Assembly: GCA_964355975.1 (NCBI GenBank)
Contig: CAYHFW010000008.1
Coordinates: 1 to 64,000 of the forward strand
DNA from: F1-60-MAGs104 sp964355975
GTDB taxonomy: Bacteria > Planctomycetota > Phycisphaerae > Phycisphaerales > SM1A02
Direction of reading: 5' to 3'
Length of the DNA: 64,000 nt
This document shows positions 42,571-51,158 of the stretch, in pieces; positions within the stretch are counted from its first letter, which is position 1; every line of letters begins with the position of its first letter. The notes beneath the pieces were generated by a model that had not been told where the DNA came from, did not search any database, and saw only the letters and a program-made list of their open reading frames with translations. The position numbers were made by a program, and so were the translations under genes.

Positions 42571-42886
42571 CGCGAACGTTTTCGCGTCCCTGATTGTCTT
42601 GCGCAACGTCGCCCCGCCCGCCGCCGGATCGCCGCGTGTGAGTCACGAGACGCACGATCCAAACGACCAGACTCAGTGCGATGAGTGCGGCGATGACCGC
42701 CATCCCCACGAAGAGCAGGAAGGCGGCGAGGGCCGCGACGGCGACCAACAAGATGATCCGTCGAATCAGCCGCGGCAAGGACAAGCTCGATCGAGTTGGA
42801 GTCTCGGCGGGTGGGAGTTGCATCGGCTCACGCAGTAGAGCAGAAATGTCCGCAAACGGCGGCGAAATGTTCAGTGCGGGATCCAT
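42554..42886 (-). CDS. Small hypothetical membrane protein
   Basis: A 110-residue protein from the ATG at 42886 (MDPALNISPPFADISALL), with two closely spaced hydrophobic helices (RIILLVAVAALAAFLLFVG and AVIAALIALSLVVWIVRLV) and an Arg/Gly-rich tail. No family is recognised. It starts 22 bp from dnaE on the opposite strand and converges with the aminotransferase gene. Confidence 0.65.
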   Translation of the reverse strand: MDPALNISPPFADISALLREPMQLPPAETPTRSSLSLPRLIRRIILLVAVAALAAFLLFVGMAVIAALIALSLVVWIVRLVTHTRRSGGGRGDVAQDNQGRENVRVIRHQ

Positions 42887-42907
42887 TCGTCGAGTCTCTA
42901 CTATGAG

Positions 42908-45900
42908 ATGATGGCGGGCGAATTCGTTCATCTTCACCTGCACTCTGAGTACTCACTGCTCGATGGCGGCAACCGCATCGACGCTCTCATCAAGCGAGTC
43001 AAACAACTCGGGATGTCAGCAGTTGCGGTCACCGATCACGGCAATCTGTTCGGCGCGATGGAGTTTTACGAAGCGGCGAAGAAAGCGGGGATCAAGCCGA
43101 TCTTGGGGATCGAGGCATACATCGCACCAGATCACGAGGGCGTCGAGGGTGATCGACGCAGTCGCGTTGCAATCAAGCCAACTGTTGGAAAGGCACAGGA
43201 CGGCGGATTTCACTTGGTCTTGCTTGCGCAGAATCTGACTGGATGGCGCAACCTCATGAAGTTGTCGAGCGATGCATTCTTGCAGGGGTTTTATCACCGC
43301 CCACGAATGGACAAGTCGACTTTGACGGCATGGAACGATGGACTCATCGCGATCAATGGCCATCTTGGCTCGAGCATTGCTCATCACCTCACGAACTTCG
43401 TGCAGACTGGCCATGCCGCGCATTGGGCGATGGCGCTTGAAGAGGCGCGCTGGCACGCGCGAACATTCGCCCACGACGAACATGGCGAACCACGTTTCTA
43501 CATCGAGTTGCAGCGGCATGTCGCAGATCAAGAGCGGATCAATCCGCTGCTCAAGAAACTCGCGCGTGAATTGAATCTGCCGCTCGTTGTCGATAACGAC
43601 GCGCACTTTCTGCTCGAGAGCGATCACGATTTGCACGACACGCTTTGTTGCATTTCGATGGCGAAGAACAAGGATGACACCGAGCGCATGCGCTATCCGA
43701 CGCAGCTCTTTGTGAAGAGCCCTGCGGAGATGGCGGCGACATTCGCCGAGACGGACGAGCAGGAGGGGCTCGCGAATACGGCGCGCATTGCTGCGCGTTG
43801 CTGTGTCGAGCTACCACATGGCGAGAATCACGCGCCGATGGTTCGTGTCAAGATTCCATCGGAATCAGTTGGATACAGCGGCGGAGATCTCACCGAATGG
43901 TTCAAGGGATTTTGCAGGTCGTTTGAGTTGAGCCCGTTCGACGGCGGCGACCACGCGGCGCGTGAAGCGACCAAAGCGCAGTGCGATCGTGCCCTGACAC
44001 TCCTCTGCGAAGCAGGATTGATCTGGCGTTACGGTCCACACGGCATGACGCCAGCAATTCGCTCGCGCCTCGAGCGCGAACTTCAGATCCTCGCCAACAA
44101 GTCGATCAGCGCGTACTTCTTGATCGTCTGGGATTTCGTGAATTGGGCGCATCAGCAAGGCATTCCAGCGACCGCCCGTGGATCGGGCGTCGGCACGATG
44201 GTGGGTTATGTACTTGGTCTCTCAAACGCCTGTCCAGAAAAATTCGGTTTGCTCTTCGAGCGATTCACCGATCCTGATCGCAGTGAGTATCCCGATATCG
44301 ATATCGACATTTGTCAGCATGGTCGCGCATCTGTGCTCGAGTATGTGCGCAACAAGTATGGCCACGTCGCGCAGATCATCACCTTTGGACGGCTGAAGGC
44401 CAAAGCCGCGATCAAAGATGTCGCGCGCACGATGGGACTGTCTGTCTCTGAAGGACAGAGACTCTCAGATCTTGTGCCGCCAGAATTGCACATCACGATT
44501 CAGAAGGCGCTCGAACGCGAGCCTGCACTGCGCGCCGCGCGTGATGAGAATCCAATCGTGCGCAAAGTGCTCGAACATGCGCAGGGGCTCGAAGATCACG
44601 CGCGCAATTCAAGCGTGCACGCAGCTGGTGTGGTGATCTCGACGCAGCCACTCGAAAATATCGTTCCGCTCTGCCGTGCAACTGGTGGAAGCGAAGATGT
44701 CATCACGCAGTGGGACGGCCCAACGTGTGAGAAGATCGGGCTGCTCAAGATGGACTTCTTGGGACTGCGAACGCTCTCGACGATCGAGTGCGCAAAGCGG
44801 TTGATTCGTGCCTCGCTCACACCCAAAGCGCAGTGGACGGCGGTCGGGCGCGGTGCAGAGTTCTCAGACGATGCGGCGAAGCGCGGCGCCGATCCGCTTG
44901 ATCTGGATCGAATCGATTTCGCAGACCAGCGGGTTTTTGGGCTCTTTCGCCGTGCAGAAACGGGGGGCGTCTTTCAATTCGAATCTGGTGGAATGCGCAA
45001 GACCATCGCAGAGATGCAGCCCGACCGTCTCGAAGACTTGATCGCTGCCAACGCGCTCTTTCGGCCAGGTCCGATGGAACTCATCCCTGAATACTGTCAA
45101 CGCAAGGCTGGCAAGCAGCCGGTGCCACGTGTTCATGAGGTCGTTGATCGGCTCACCGCAGAAACCTATGGAGTCATGGTCTATCAAGAGCAGATCATGC
45201 AGGTGCTGCATCAGCTCGGCGATATTCCGCTGCGTACCGCGTACACAATCATCAAGGCGATTTCGAAGAAGAAGCAGGATGTCATCAATGCAGCGCGCGC
45301 TGACTTCATTCGCGGTGCGGGCGCGCGCGGTCTTGCGAAAGATCAGGCGGATGGTCTGTTCGATCTCATCCTGAAGTTCGCGGGGTACGGATTCAACAAG
45401 AGCCACTCGACGGGATATGCGATCATCGCCTACCAAACGGCGTACCTCAAGACATACTTTCCCGCGCACTACATGGCGGCGGTGCTGACGTTCGAAAGTC
45501 AGGCGCAAAAAGTCGAAGATTGGGCGGTGTACCTCGAAGAATGCAAACGCATCCCGTGGGCCGATTCGACTCGTGAGCATCGCCACATTGGGGTTGAGGT
45601 GAAGGGGCCCGACATCAATCTCTCGACAGCCGATTTCGCCGTGGTTTTCGCACCAGATGAACCGAACGATCACCTGCACGGCCATGTGCGCTTTGGACTG
45701 CGCGCGATGAAGGGAGTGAGCGACAATGCGATCGCGGCGATCACGCAAGAGCGTGCGCAGGGTGGTGCGTTTCGCGACATCTTTGACCTATGCGCGCGAG
45801 TCAATCTGCGCGCGGTGAATCGCTCTTCGCTCGAGACGCTCATCAAGGCTGGAGTCTTGGACTCACTGCACGGCACAAGTCAGCGTGCGGCGGTCTGTGC

Positions 45901-46813
45901 TTCGCTCGAAGATGCGCTGCGTGCGGGTGCGACATCTGCCAAGGACCGCGCGGCTGGACAGATGTCGATGTTCGCGCAGCCCGAAGAAGCGACGGTCTCG
46001 CACGCCGAGCCGGTGGGGATGAACCTTCGTCGAACCGATCCATGGGATCGAATGACCGCGCTCGGCTATGAGCGCGAGGCGCTCGGGTTTCACGTCTCGG
46101 GCCATCCGCTCGATGATTTCAAGGCTGAGATCAGGTCGTTTTGTAATTGTGACAGCGCGCGACTTGCCGAGTCATCGAGCAACGGCACGATCGTGATCGC
46201 GGGGCTGATCACGCGTGTGCGGCAGATCATCACACAGCGCGGGGCAAGCGCGAATCAGCGCATGGCGATCGCGACGCTCGCCGATCGAACGGGCAACTTT
46301 GACGCGGTGCTTTTCGCTGAGACCTTTGCTTCATGCGGCGAACTCATGCAGGATGGAAAGGTTGTGCTGCTTGTGGGATCGATCGATCGCTCACGCGCAA
46401 CGGCGGGAGTGATCGTTGACCGGGTCTACGCAATCGAAGATGCGGGGGCGAATCTTGCAAGCCGAGTTGAGATTCGAGTGAGCGATCCTGCGCTCGCTGG
46501 CGCACAAGACGCAGACATGAACGGCACGCTTGCAATGTTGGCTGGGGTGCTGCGACAAGCTGCAGGCAGCGTCGTGAGTTTGAAGGGGCGCCCGGTTGAA
46601 GTCGCGGTGATCGTCGAAGTGGCGGGGGGGAACGCGACGCTGGTGCCGCACGGAATGCGCGTTGTTGCAGAGCAACACTTACTGCGCAAGTTGACCGAGA
46701 TTGTTGGTCCTGGCAGAGTGATTGTGCACGGCGGCTGGATTCCGCCAAAGCGTGAACGCGAAAACCGTTTTGCTTCACGGAAACAATCGGGTGATGTTCC
46801 AGCCGCACTCTGA
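42908..46813 (+). CDS. dnaE: DNA polymerase III alpha subunit
   Basis: Replicative polymerase of the C family; 1301 residues, about 140 longer than E. coli DnaE. The PHP domain is at the start (FVHLHLHSEYSLLDGG, VTDHGNLFGAMEF), with metal-binding His and Asp kept. Palm residues lie in YPDIDIDICQHGRASVLEYV and later in KMDFLGLRTLS. KSHSTGYAIIAYQTAYLKTY marks the finger and thumb region; a helix-hairpin-helix follows, and the C-terminal OB fold has TIVIAGLITRVRQI. Start 42908, or the next codon 42911. The 3' end overlaps pdxH by 39 bp in opposite orientation. The extra length is spread over the central and C-terminal regions. Confidence 0.97.
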   Translation: MMAGEFVHLHLHSEYSLLDGGNRIDALIKRVKQLGMSAVAVTDHGNLFGAMEFYEAAKKAGIKPILGIEAYIAPDHEGVEGDRRSRVAIKPTVGKAQDGGFHLVLLAQNLTGWRNLMKLSSDAFLQGFYHRPRMDKSTLTAWNDGLIAINGHLGSSIAHHLTNFVQTGHAAHWAMALEEARWHARTFAHDEHGEPRFYIELQRHVADQERINPLLKKLARELNLPLVVDNDAHFLLESDHDLHDTLCCISMAKNKDDTERMRYPTQLFVKSPAEMAATFAETDEQEGLANTARIAARCCVELPHGENHAPMVRVKIPSESVGYSGGDLTEWFKGFCRSFELSPFDGGDHAAREATKAQCDRALTLLCEAGLIWRYGPHGMTPAIRSRLERELQILANKSISAYFLIVWDFVNWAHQQGIPATARGSGVGTMVGYVLGLSNACPEKFGLLFERFTDPDRSEYPDIDIDICQHGRASVLEYVRNKYGHVAQIITFGRLKAKAAIKDVARTMGLSVSEGQRLSDLVPPELHITIQKALEREPALRAARDENPIVRKVLEHAQGLEDHARNSSVHAAGVVISTQPLENIVPLCRATGGSEDVITQWDGPTCEKIGLLKMDFLGLRTLSTIECAKRLIRASLTPKAQWTAVGRGAEFSDDAAKRGADPLDLDRIDFADQRVFGLFRRAETGGVFQFESGGMRKTIAEMQPDRLEDLIAANALFRPGPMELIPEYCQRKAGKQPVPRVHEVVDRLTAETYGVMVYQEQIMQVLHQLGDIPLRTAYTIIKAISKKKQDVINAARADFIRGAGARGLAKDQADGLFDLILKFAGYGFNKSHSTGYAIIAYQTAYLKTYFPAHYMAAVLTFESQAQKVEDWAVYLEECKRIPWADSTREHRHIGVEVKGPDINLSTADFAVVFAPDEPNDHLHGHVRFGLRAMKGVSDNAIAAITQERAQGGAFRDIFDLCARVNLRAVNRSSLETLIKAGVLDSLHGTSQRAAVCASLEDALRAGATSAKDRAAGQMSMFAQPEEATVSHAEPVGMNLRRTDPWDRMTALGYEREALGFHVSGHPLDDFKAEIRSFCNCDSARLAESSSNGTIVIAGLITRVRQIITQRGASANQRMAIATLADRTGNFDAVLFAETFASCGELMQDGKVVLLVGSIDRSRATAGVIVDRVYAIEDAGANLASRVEIRVSDPALAGAQDADMNGTLAMLAGVLRQAAGSVVSLKGRPVEVAVIVEVAGGNATLVPHGMRVVAEQHLLRKLTEIVGPGRVIVHGGWIPPKRERENRFASRKQSGDVPAAL

Positions 46814-47452
46814 TCGCTTGTAGACGACGCGGTCGTGCAACCGAAAGAGATCTCCTTGCCAGAACTCGATCGTGTCGAGTGCGATGCGGTATCCGCCCCA
46901 GTGCGCTGGGCGTGGAATGTCGCCGCCAGCAAATCGCGTTTCGGCGTCGGTGACTCGGCGGTCGAGCATTGCACGGTCGGACACTGGTTGACTTTGATCA
47001 CTCGCCCACGCGCCAATTCGACTCTCACGCGGTCGCGTCTGAAAGTACGCATCGCTGAGTGCATCCGAGGTGTGCGAGACGCGTCCGGTGATCTGGATCT
47101 GACGCGCAAGATTGTCCCAGTGAAAGGAGAGCGCCGCGATTGGGCGGCTGTCGAGGGCACGCCCCTTGCGACTCATGCGGTTGGTGAAGAAGACTGCTCC
47201 ACGCTCATCGAATGCCTTGAGCAGCACCGTGCGAATCGACGGAGTGCCATCGGCGTCGACCGTCGCGAGCGCCATCGCATTTGGATTGAAGAGAGCGAGT
47301 TGATTTGCTTCGGCGAGCCATCGGCGAAACTCGGCAACGGGGTCACTCGGCGGCGCATCGAAATCCATTGGGATGGGTTCGAAGTCGAGCATCGGAAATG
47401 GGCGCTGCCCAGCGTCAATGAATTGAAGTGACTTGTCAGCCTCGTCGCTCAT
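46775..47452 (-). CDS. pdxH: Pyridoxamine 5'-phosphate oxidase
   Basis: FMN-dependent oxidase making pyridoxal 5'-phosphate from PNP or PMP. The 225-residue protein has MALATVDADGTPSIRTVLLK, FFTNRMSRKGRALDSRPIAA and the FMN-contacting HWDNLARQIQITGRVS, with an RPAHWGGYRIALDTIEFWQG block and the terminal WNITRLFP-type ending typical of PdxH. The ATG at 47452 is preferred over the longer frame. Its stop lies inside the 3' end of dnaE. Several PLP enzymes are encoded nearby. Confidence 0.95.
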   Translation of the reverse strand: MSDEADKSLQFIDAGQRPFPMLDFEPIPMDFDAPPSDPVAEFRRWLAEANQLALFNPNAMALATVDADGTPSIRTVLLKAFDERGAVFFTNRMSRKGRALDSRPIAALSFHWDNLARQIQITGRVSHTSDALSDAYFQTRPRESRIGAWASDQSQPVSDRAMLDRRVTDAETRFAGGDIPRPAHWGGYRIALDTIEFWQGDLFRLHDRVVYKRSECGWNITRLFP

Positions 47453-47476
47453 GCGCAAGAGGATAGAGATGCGCAC

Positions 47477-48085
47477 CTAGTCGAGTCGGCGTGGAGTGCG
47501 TCGGTCGTGCGGCTTCTTATGTGCGGGACCCTCGCGCGCGGCCCGTGCGAGCGACTCAACCTTCGCTGCATCATCGAGCCCAAAGTAGCGCTTCCACGCA
47601 TCAATCTGGTCTTGGGTGAGAGGATCGATGGTCGTGCGGTCGGCGAGCGATGACCCCTTGCGATTCGTTCGTGCGCGCTTTGAATAGTCGCGGCTGAGCA
47701 TCTCAAGAAAGTCATCGCAGGTGATCGTGGGGCAGCGCCTGCGCTTGGCGTGTTTCAGAATCGCGCGATCGCCCGAGACGACGGTCATGCGCCGCGGGGC
47801 GGTGCAATCCTCGACCATCTGCGCAATGACCGCATCCGCAGTGACCCCCGCACCTGCGTAGTGAAAGACGATCGAACCGATATCAGCAGTCGGTCGTCCG
47901 CGGGAGGGTCCATCGCAAACGAAGCAGATCGCTTCGCCGCCAAAGCGACTCTGGATGACGAGTTCGGCCATTTCTCGCTCATTTGGACCCGCAATCGAAG
48001 GGGGCAGCACGCCTGTGACATGCAAGAGGTTGTTGACATCGATGACGAGGGGCATGGAATTCTTGAAGTGGCTGTCGCGGGGCAT
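47477..48085 (-). CDS. NYN/PIN-like domain protein (YacP-type predicted RNase)
   Basis: A 202-residue protein with the NYN-domain pattern: VIDVNNLLHVTGVLPP (first acidic strand), then a long spacer, GAGVTADAVIAQMVEDC (second acidic cluster), MTVVSGDRAILKHAKRR and a final Asp in ITCDDFLEML. The YacP/Rae1 group contains ribosome-associated mRNA endonucleases. The C-terminus is basic (HKKPHDRRTPRRLD). It is divergent from rpsU (82 bp) and probably co-transcribed with pdxH, 24 bp away. The start could also be the ATG at 48055. Confidence 0.8.
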   Translation of the reverse strand: MPRDSHFKNSMPLVIDVNNLLHVTGVLPPSIAGPNEREMAELVIQSRFGGEAICFVCDGPSRGRPTADIGSIVFHYAGAGVTADAVIAQMVEDCTAPRRMTVVSGDRAILKHAKRRRCPTITCDDFLEMLSRDYSKRARTNRKGSSLADRTTIDPLTQDQIDAWKRYFGLDDAAKVESLARAAREGPAHKKPHDRRTPRRLD

Positions 48086-48167
48086 TTTGCCAACTTCTCG
48101 ACCCGCTTGCCTTGAGGCTGAAAACATGCTCTAATTCGGGACTCACCCCATACAAGGATCCATACGC

Positions 48168-48530
48168 ATGCCCATTCGAGTCAAGAGCAGAGGAAACGAA
48201 ACCGCCGAGCAAATGTTGCGCCGCTTCAAGAAGCTGTGCGAGCGCGAGGGGATCACCAAAGATCTCAAGCGTCGGCAGTATTACGAGAAGCCCTCTGAGA
48301 TCAAGCGCCGTGAAGAGATTCGCGGGCCACAGCGCACCTTCACCGTGCGCAGTGAGTCATCGAGTCGCGATGGCGCGAGCGCTGGTGGTGCATCCGCTGG
48401 ACCACGCGGTCGTTCGACAGGTGGCGCGCGTGCAGGCGGCGGTCGCACGGGCGGCGGTCGGCCGAGTGCTGGTCGTTCAGGTGGCGGTCGCACTGGTGGC
48501 GGCGCGCGCACCGGCGGCGGCGCACGCTGA
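48168..48530 (+). CDS. rpsU: 30S ribosomal protein bS21 with long Gly/Arg tail
   Basis: Small-subunit protein near the mRNA anti-Shine-Dalgarno platform. Residues 1-65 form a normal bS21: PIRVKSRGNETAEQMLRRFK, then KLCEREGITKDLKRRQYYEK. Residues of about 66-120 are an extra low-complexity tail of Gly, Arg, Ser, Ala and Thr with many G-G-G and G-G-R units. Typical bS21 is 58-75 residues. rsfS follows after 17 bp, a sensible ribosome-linked pair. Confidence 0.93.
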   Translation: MPIRVKSRGNETAEQMLRRFKKLCEREGITKDLKRRQYYEKPSEIKRREEIRGPQRTFTVRSESSSRDGASAGGASAGPRGRSTGGARAGGGRTGGGRPSAGRSGGGRTGGGARTGGGAR

Positions 48531-48547
48531 TTGATTCGACGCGCCTG

Positions 48548-48934
48548 ATGAGTCGAGCAACACTGAAATCAGATGCAGCACGAACGAAGACCTTTGCGGT
48601 CGGCGCTGCTGTTCGCATGTCTGAACTGAAATGTTCGGACGTCATTGTTCTTGATCTTGTTGGGCGCTCGCAGATTTGCGATTACATGATCATCGCGACT
48701 GGAACAAGCCAGCGTCAGATGAAGGCGGTGGGTGAGGACATCGACAAGTTGGGCAAGGCGCTTGGATCACCTGCGTGGCGCACGAGCGCAGACTCGGGAA
48801 CGAGTTGGATCGTCGTCGACTTCGTTGATGTCGTTGTGCATCTCTTTGAGCCAAATCAACGGGCGTTTTACGACATCGAAGGGCTCTGGTCAGACGCGCC
48901 GCGACTCGCGTGGCGCCCCGCGGCAACGAAATGA
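48548..48934 (+). CDS. rsfS: Ribosomal silencing factor RsfS
   Basis: Binds uL14 and blocks 50S/30S joining in starvation. The 128-residue protein has the RsfS core: IVLDLVGRSQICDYMIIATG, TSQRQMKAVGEDI, then SGTSWIVVDFVDVVVHLFEP and REFYDIEGLW-like RAFYDIEGLWSDA. The N-terminal 20 residues are extra; an internal Met (MSELKCSDVIVLDL) is an alternative start. Its stop overlaps the start of the alpha/beta hydrolase gene (ATGA). Confidence 0.95.
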   Translation: MSRATLKSDAARTKTFAVGAAVRMSELKCSDVIVLDLVGRSQICDYMIIATGTSQRQMKAVGEDIDKLGKALGSPAWRTSADSGTSWIVVDFVDVVVHLFEPNQRAFYDIEGLWSDAPRLAWRPAATK

Positions 48935-50109
48935 CCGCGCTCGCGCTGCTCTTGAGCGCATCACTGGGGGGTTTGGGACAAGACGCAAGCGCGCAGAGTC
49001 CTGCAGTCATCACTCCAGCGGTTCTCACACCGGCGACCACTCACGGAGATGGCATCGAGGTCACAATTGCGAGCGTCGACGCTGTCACGCTCGCGGGAAC
49101 ATTTGTCGTGCCGGCCGTGGTGCCCCAGGGGGCAGCGCAAGCAGCACCCGCCAGAATTCCTGCGGTCGTCTTCATCACGGGCAGCGGATTGCAGGACCGC
49201 GACGAAACGATCCTGGGTCACAAGCCATTTCGGTTGCTTGCCGCGGCGCTCGCTGAGCAGGGCATCGCATCTGTGCGCTGCGACGACCGTGGCTTTGGCG
49301 CATCGACTGGCAATCCATCGAGTGCAACGACGTTCGATTTTCTCAAGGATGCGAAGGCGCAGGTCGCATGGCTGCGCGCCCGTCCAGAGATCGATCCCAC
49401 GCGCGTGGGGGTGATCGGTCACAGCGAAGGCGGATTGATTGGAACACTCATGGCGCAGGGGCCAGACCCTGCGGTGAACTTCGCGGTGTTACTCGCACCG
49501 CCCGGAATTCTTGGCGCTGAAGTGATCGTGACGCAATCCCAAGCGATGTATTCACGAATGGGGGGTTCAACAGGCGACGTCGCCTACGTCATTGAGTGCC
49601 TGCGAGAGTTACTCGATGCAGCATTGAACGGGAGCGACGACGCGACTCTCAAACCAATCATGAGGCGGCTCGTCGAGGCACAGTTTGTACTGGTTCTGAA
49701 GTCCAAACCGTCCGAGGAGATGATCGATGCGACGGTTCAGGACGGGATCAAGAAGTTCGGATCGCCCTGGATGCGCACGTTCTTGTCGCTTGACCCTGCA
49801 CCTGCGATTGCCGAGATCAGCGTTCCCACTCTTGTTCTCTTTGGCGAACGTGATCTGCAGGTTGTTCCAAAGTTCAATCGCAAGGCATTCGTCGATGGAT
49901 CAAAGGTGAGTCCCTCCAAACCTGAGATCGTCGTGGTCGAGAGTGCGAATCATCTGTTTCAGCGCGCGAAGTCGGGGCTGCAAGATGAGTATGCGACGAT
50001 CAAAGAGACGATGGATCCTTCGGTGCCAGCCTTGATCGTGAAGTGGATTGTTCGCACGACGAACGCGCAGCAGCCACTCCCGGCAGTCTCACCAAAGTCA
50101 TCGCCATAA
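48931..50109 (+). CDS. Secreted alpha/beta hydrolase
   Basis: A 392-residue serine hydrolase. From the ATG at 48931 (overlapping the rsfS stop), MTALALLLSASLGGLGQDAS forms a signal peptide. The nucleophile elbow is GVIGHSEGGLIG, the acidic residue is probably in LVLFGERDLQV, and the His in VVVESANHLFQ. An oxyanion-type block VFITGSGLQDRDE precedes. It resembles bacterial secreted esterase/peptidase-like DUF4810-type or AB hydrolases; the substrate is unknown. The final 110 bp overlap trmB on the other strand. Confidence 0.85.
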   Translation: MTALALLLSASLGGLGQDASAQSPAVITPAVLTPATTHGDGIEVTIASVDAVTLAGTFVVPAVVPQGAAQAAPARIPAVVFITGSGLQDRDETILGHKPFRLLAAALAEQGIASVRCDDRGFGASTGNPSSATTFDFLKDAKAQVAWLRARPEIDPTRVGVIGHSEGGLIGTLMAQGPDPAVNFAVLLAPPGILGAEVIVTQSQAMYSRMGGSTGDVAYVIECLRELLDAALNGSDDATLKPIMRRLVEAQFVLVLKSKPSEEMIDATVQDGIKKFGSPWMRTFLSLDPAPAIAEISVPTLVLFGERDLQVVPKFNRKAFVDGSKVSPSKPEIVVVESANHLFQRAKSGLQDEYATIKETMDPSVPALIVKWIVRTTNAQQPLPAVSPKSSP

Positions 50110-50728
50110 ACGGACGCCCTTCGCGGGCGAACTTGCGTTCGAAGTTGGTTCCGACCACCTCGCCAGGTTTCGCTGAGTCGGGCGAAACAAAAGGTTGAAC
50201 AGCGAACAAGTGCGCATTGCGAGTCGCGTGTTCTTCGTACCACTTCCAGAGATCGACGTGGTCGGTGACGATGCGCAGTTCGCCGCCGGCTGCGAGGACG
50301 CGGTGAAAGTGTCGCAAGCTCTCATCTTGGATGACGCGCCTCTTGTGGTGGCGCATCTTGGGCCAGGGGTCACTGAAATAGAGATGGATGACGCGTGCGA
50401 TTCCATCCTCGAGCCAGAAGCGAAAGAACTCAGTCGCATCGGTGTGGAGGAGCCGCACGTTTGCGAGTTCTCTGCGCCGTACGCGGTCGGCTGCGTAGCG
50501 CCAGAATTCGGCCGTCCATTCGATTCCGAGAAAGTTCGTCTCAGGCTGCAGCACCGCCTGTTGCACCAGAAATGTGCCCTTGCCAGAGCCAATCTCGATC
50601 TCGAACGGACGCTCGGGATGCGCAAAGAGCGTGCGCGCGTCGAACGCCCCCGCATCGTGCGCTGGCAAGTTCGAGCGGTTGAGTCCGATCGCTCCGATAT
50701 CCATAATTTTTCCGCGTGCTGCATCCAT
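50000..50728 (-). CDS. trmB: tRNA (guanine-N7)-methyltransferase
   Basis: Methylates G46 of tRNA using SAM. The 242-residue protein has the SAM site FEIEIGSGKGTFLVQQA, GIEWTAEFWRYAADR, and the tRNA-binding segment HLYFSDPWPKMRHHKRRVIQ, followed by TDHVDLWKWYEEH. A C-terminal stretch of about 30 residues (AARSSCEQSTSRSRLAPKDP) has no family counterpart and lies within the 110-bp overlap with the hydrolase gene. The start is at 50728; an internal Met (MDIGAIGLNRS) is also possible. Confidence 0.95.
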   Translation of the reverse strand: MDAARGKIMDIGAIGLNRSNLPAHDAGAFDARTLFAHPERPFEIEIGSGKGTFLVQQAVLQPETNFLGIEWTAEFWRYAADRVRRRELANVRLLHTDATEFFRFWLEDGIARVIHLYFSDPWPKMRHHKRRVIQDESLRHFHRVLAAGGELRIVTDHVDLWKWYEEHATRNAHLFAVQPFVSPDSAKPGEVVGTNFERKFAREGRPFMAMTLVRLPGVAAARSSCEQSTSRSRLAPKDPSSL

Positions 50729-50746
50729 GGCGTCTCTCGAACGAGT

Positions 50747-51079
50747 TCACACTCGCTGCGCGGGGGTCTCGTCAGTGGGAGGTGTCCAATTCGAATCGGG
50801 ATCGCGCGAGAGCGCCTTCGCCGCCATCGTGATGCACCGCTGACAAATGACGGCTGCCTCAAAGGCGGGGCTGCGAAAGCACGCATCACTTCGATCTTCG
50901 AGACACATCGTGCACTTCGATGGCTGCCCAGCGATCGCGTCATCACAGCCAGCGAGTTTGACCGAACAAAATGCCTGACGCAGACAATTGCCGCAGATGC
51001 ACGCCCCCTGATGTCCTTCGATCATCGGGCGATCGATCGTCCACTGCGTATGGCAATAGTCACAGAGCACGTCAGACAT
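50747..51079 (-). CDS. Cys4 zinc-finger protein (ClpX zinc-finger-like)
   Basis: A 110-residue protein with two clusters of paired cysteines. The first is LCDYCHTQWT and then CICGNCLRQAF; the second is CTMCLEDRSDACF and then VICQRCITMAAKAL. The C-x2-C, spacer, C-x2-C layout is like the N-terminal finger of ClpX but doubled. It is probably a zinc-binding adaptor; function unknown. The start at 51079 (MSDVLCDYCHTQW) is preferred; MRRDGTNPQSV at 51115 is possible. It sits 18 bp upstream of trmB, so they likely share a transcript, and is divergent from the sensor kinase. Confidence 0.7.
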   Translation of the reverse strand: MSDVLCDYCHTQWTIDRPMIEGHQGACICGNCLRQAFCSVKLAGCDDAIAGQPSKCTMCLEDRSDACFRSPAFEAAVICQRCITMAAKALSRDPDSNWTPPTDETPAQRV

Positions 51080-51158
51080 TTCGACACTCTGCGGATTGGT
51101 TCCATCACGGCGCATCTCGACAGGATAGGCAGAGATTGATCCCGCTAGGCTGTACCCG

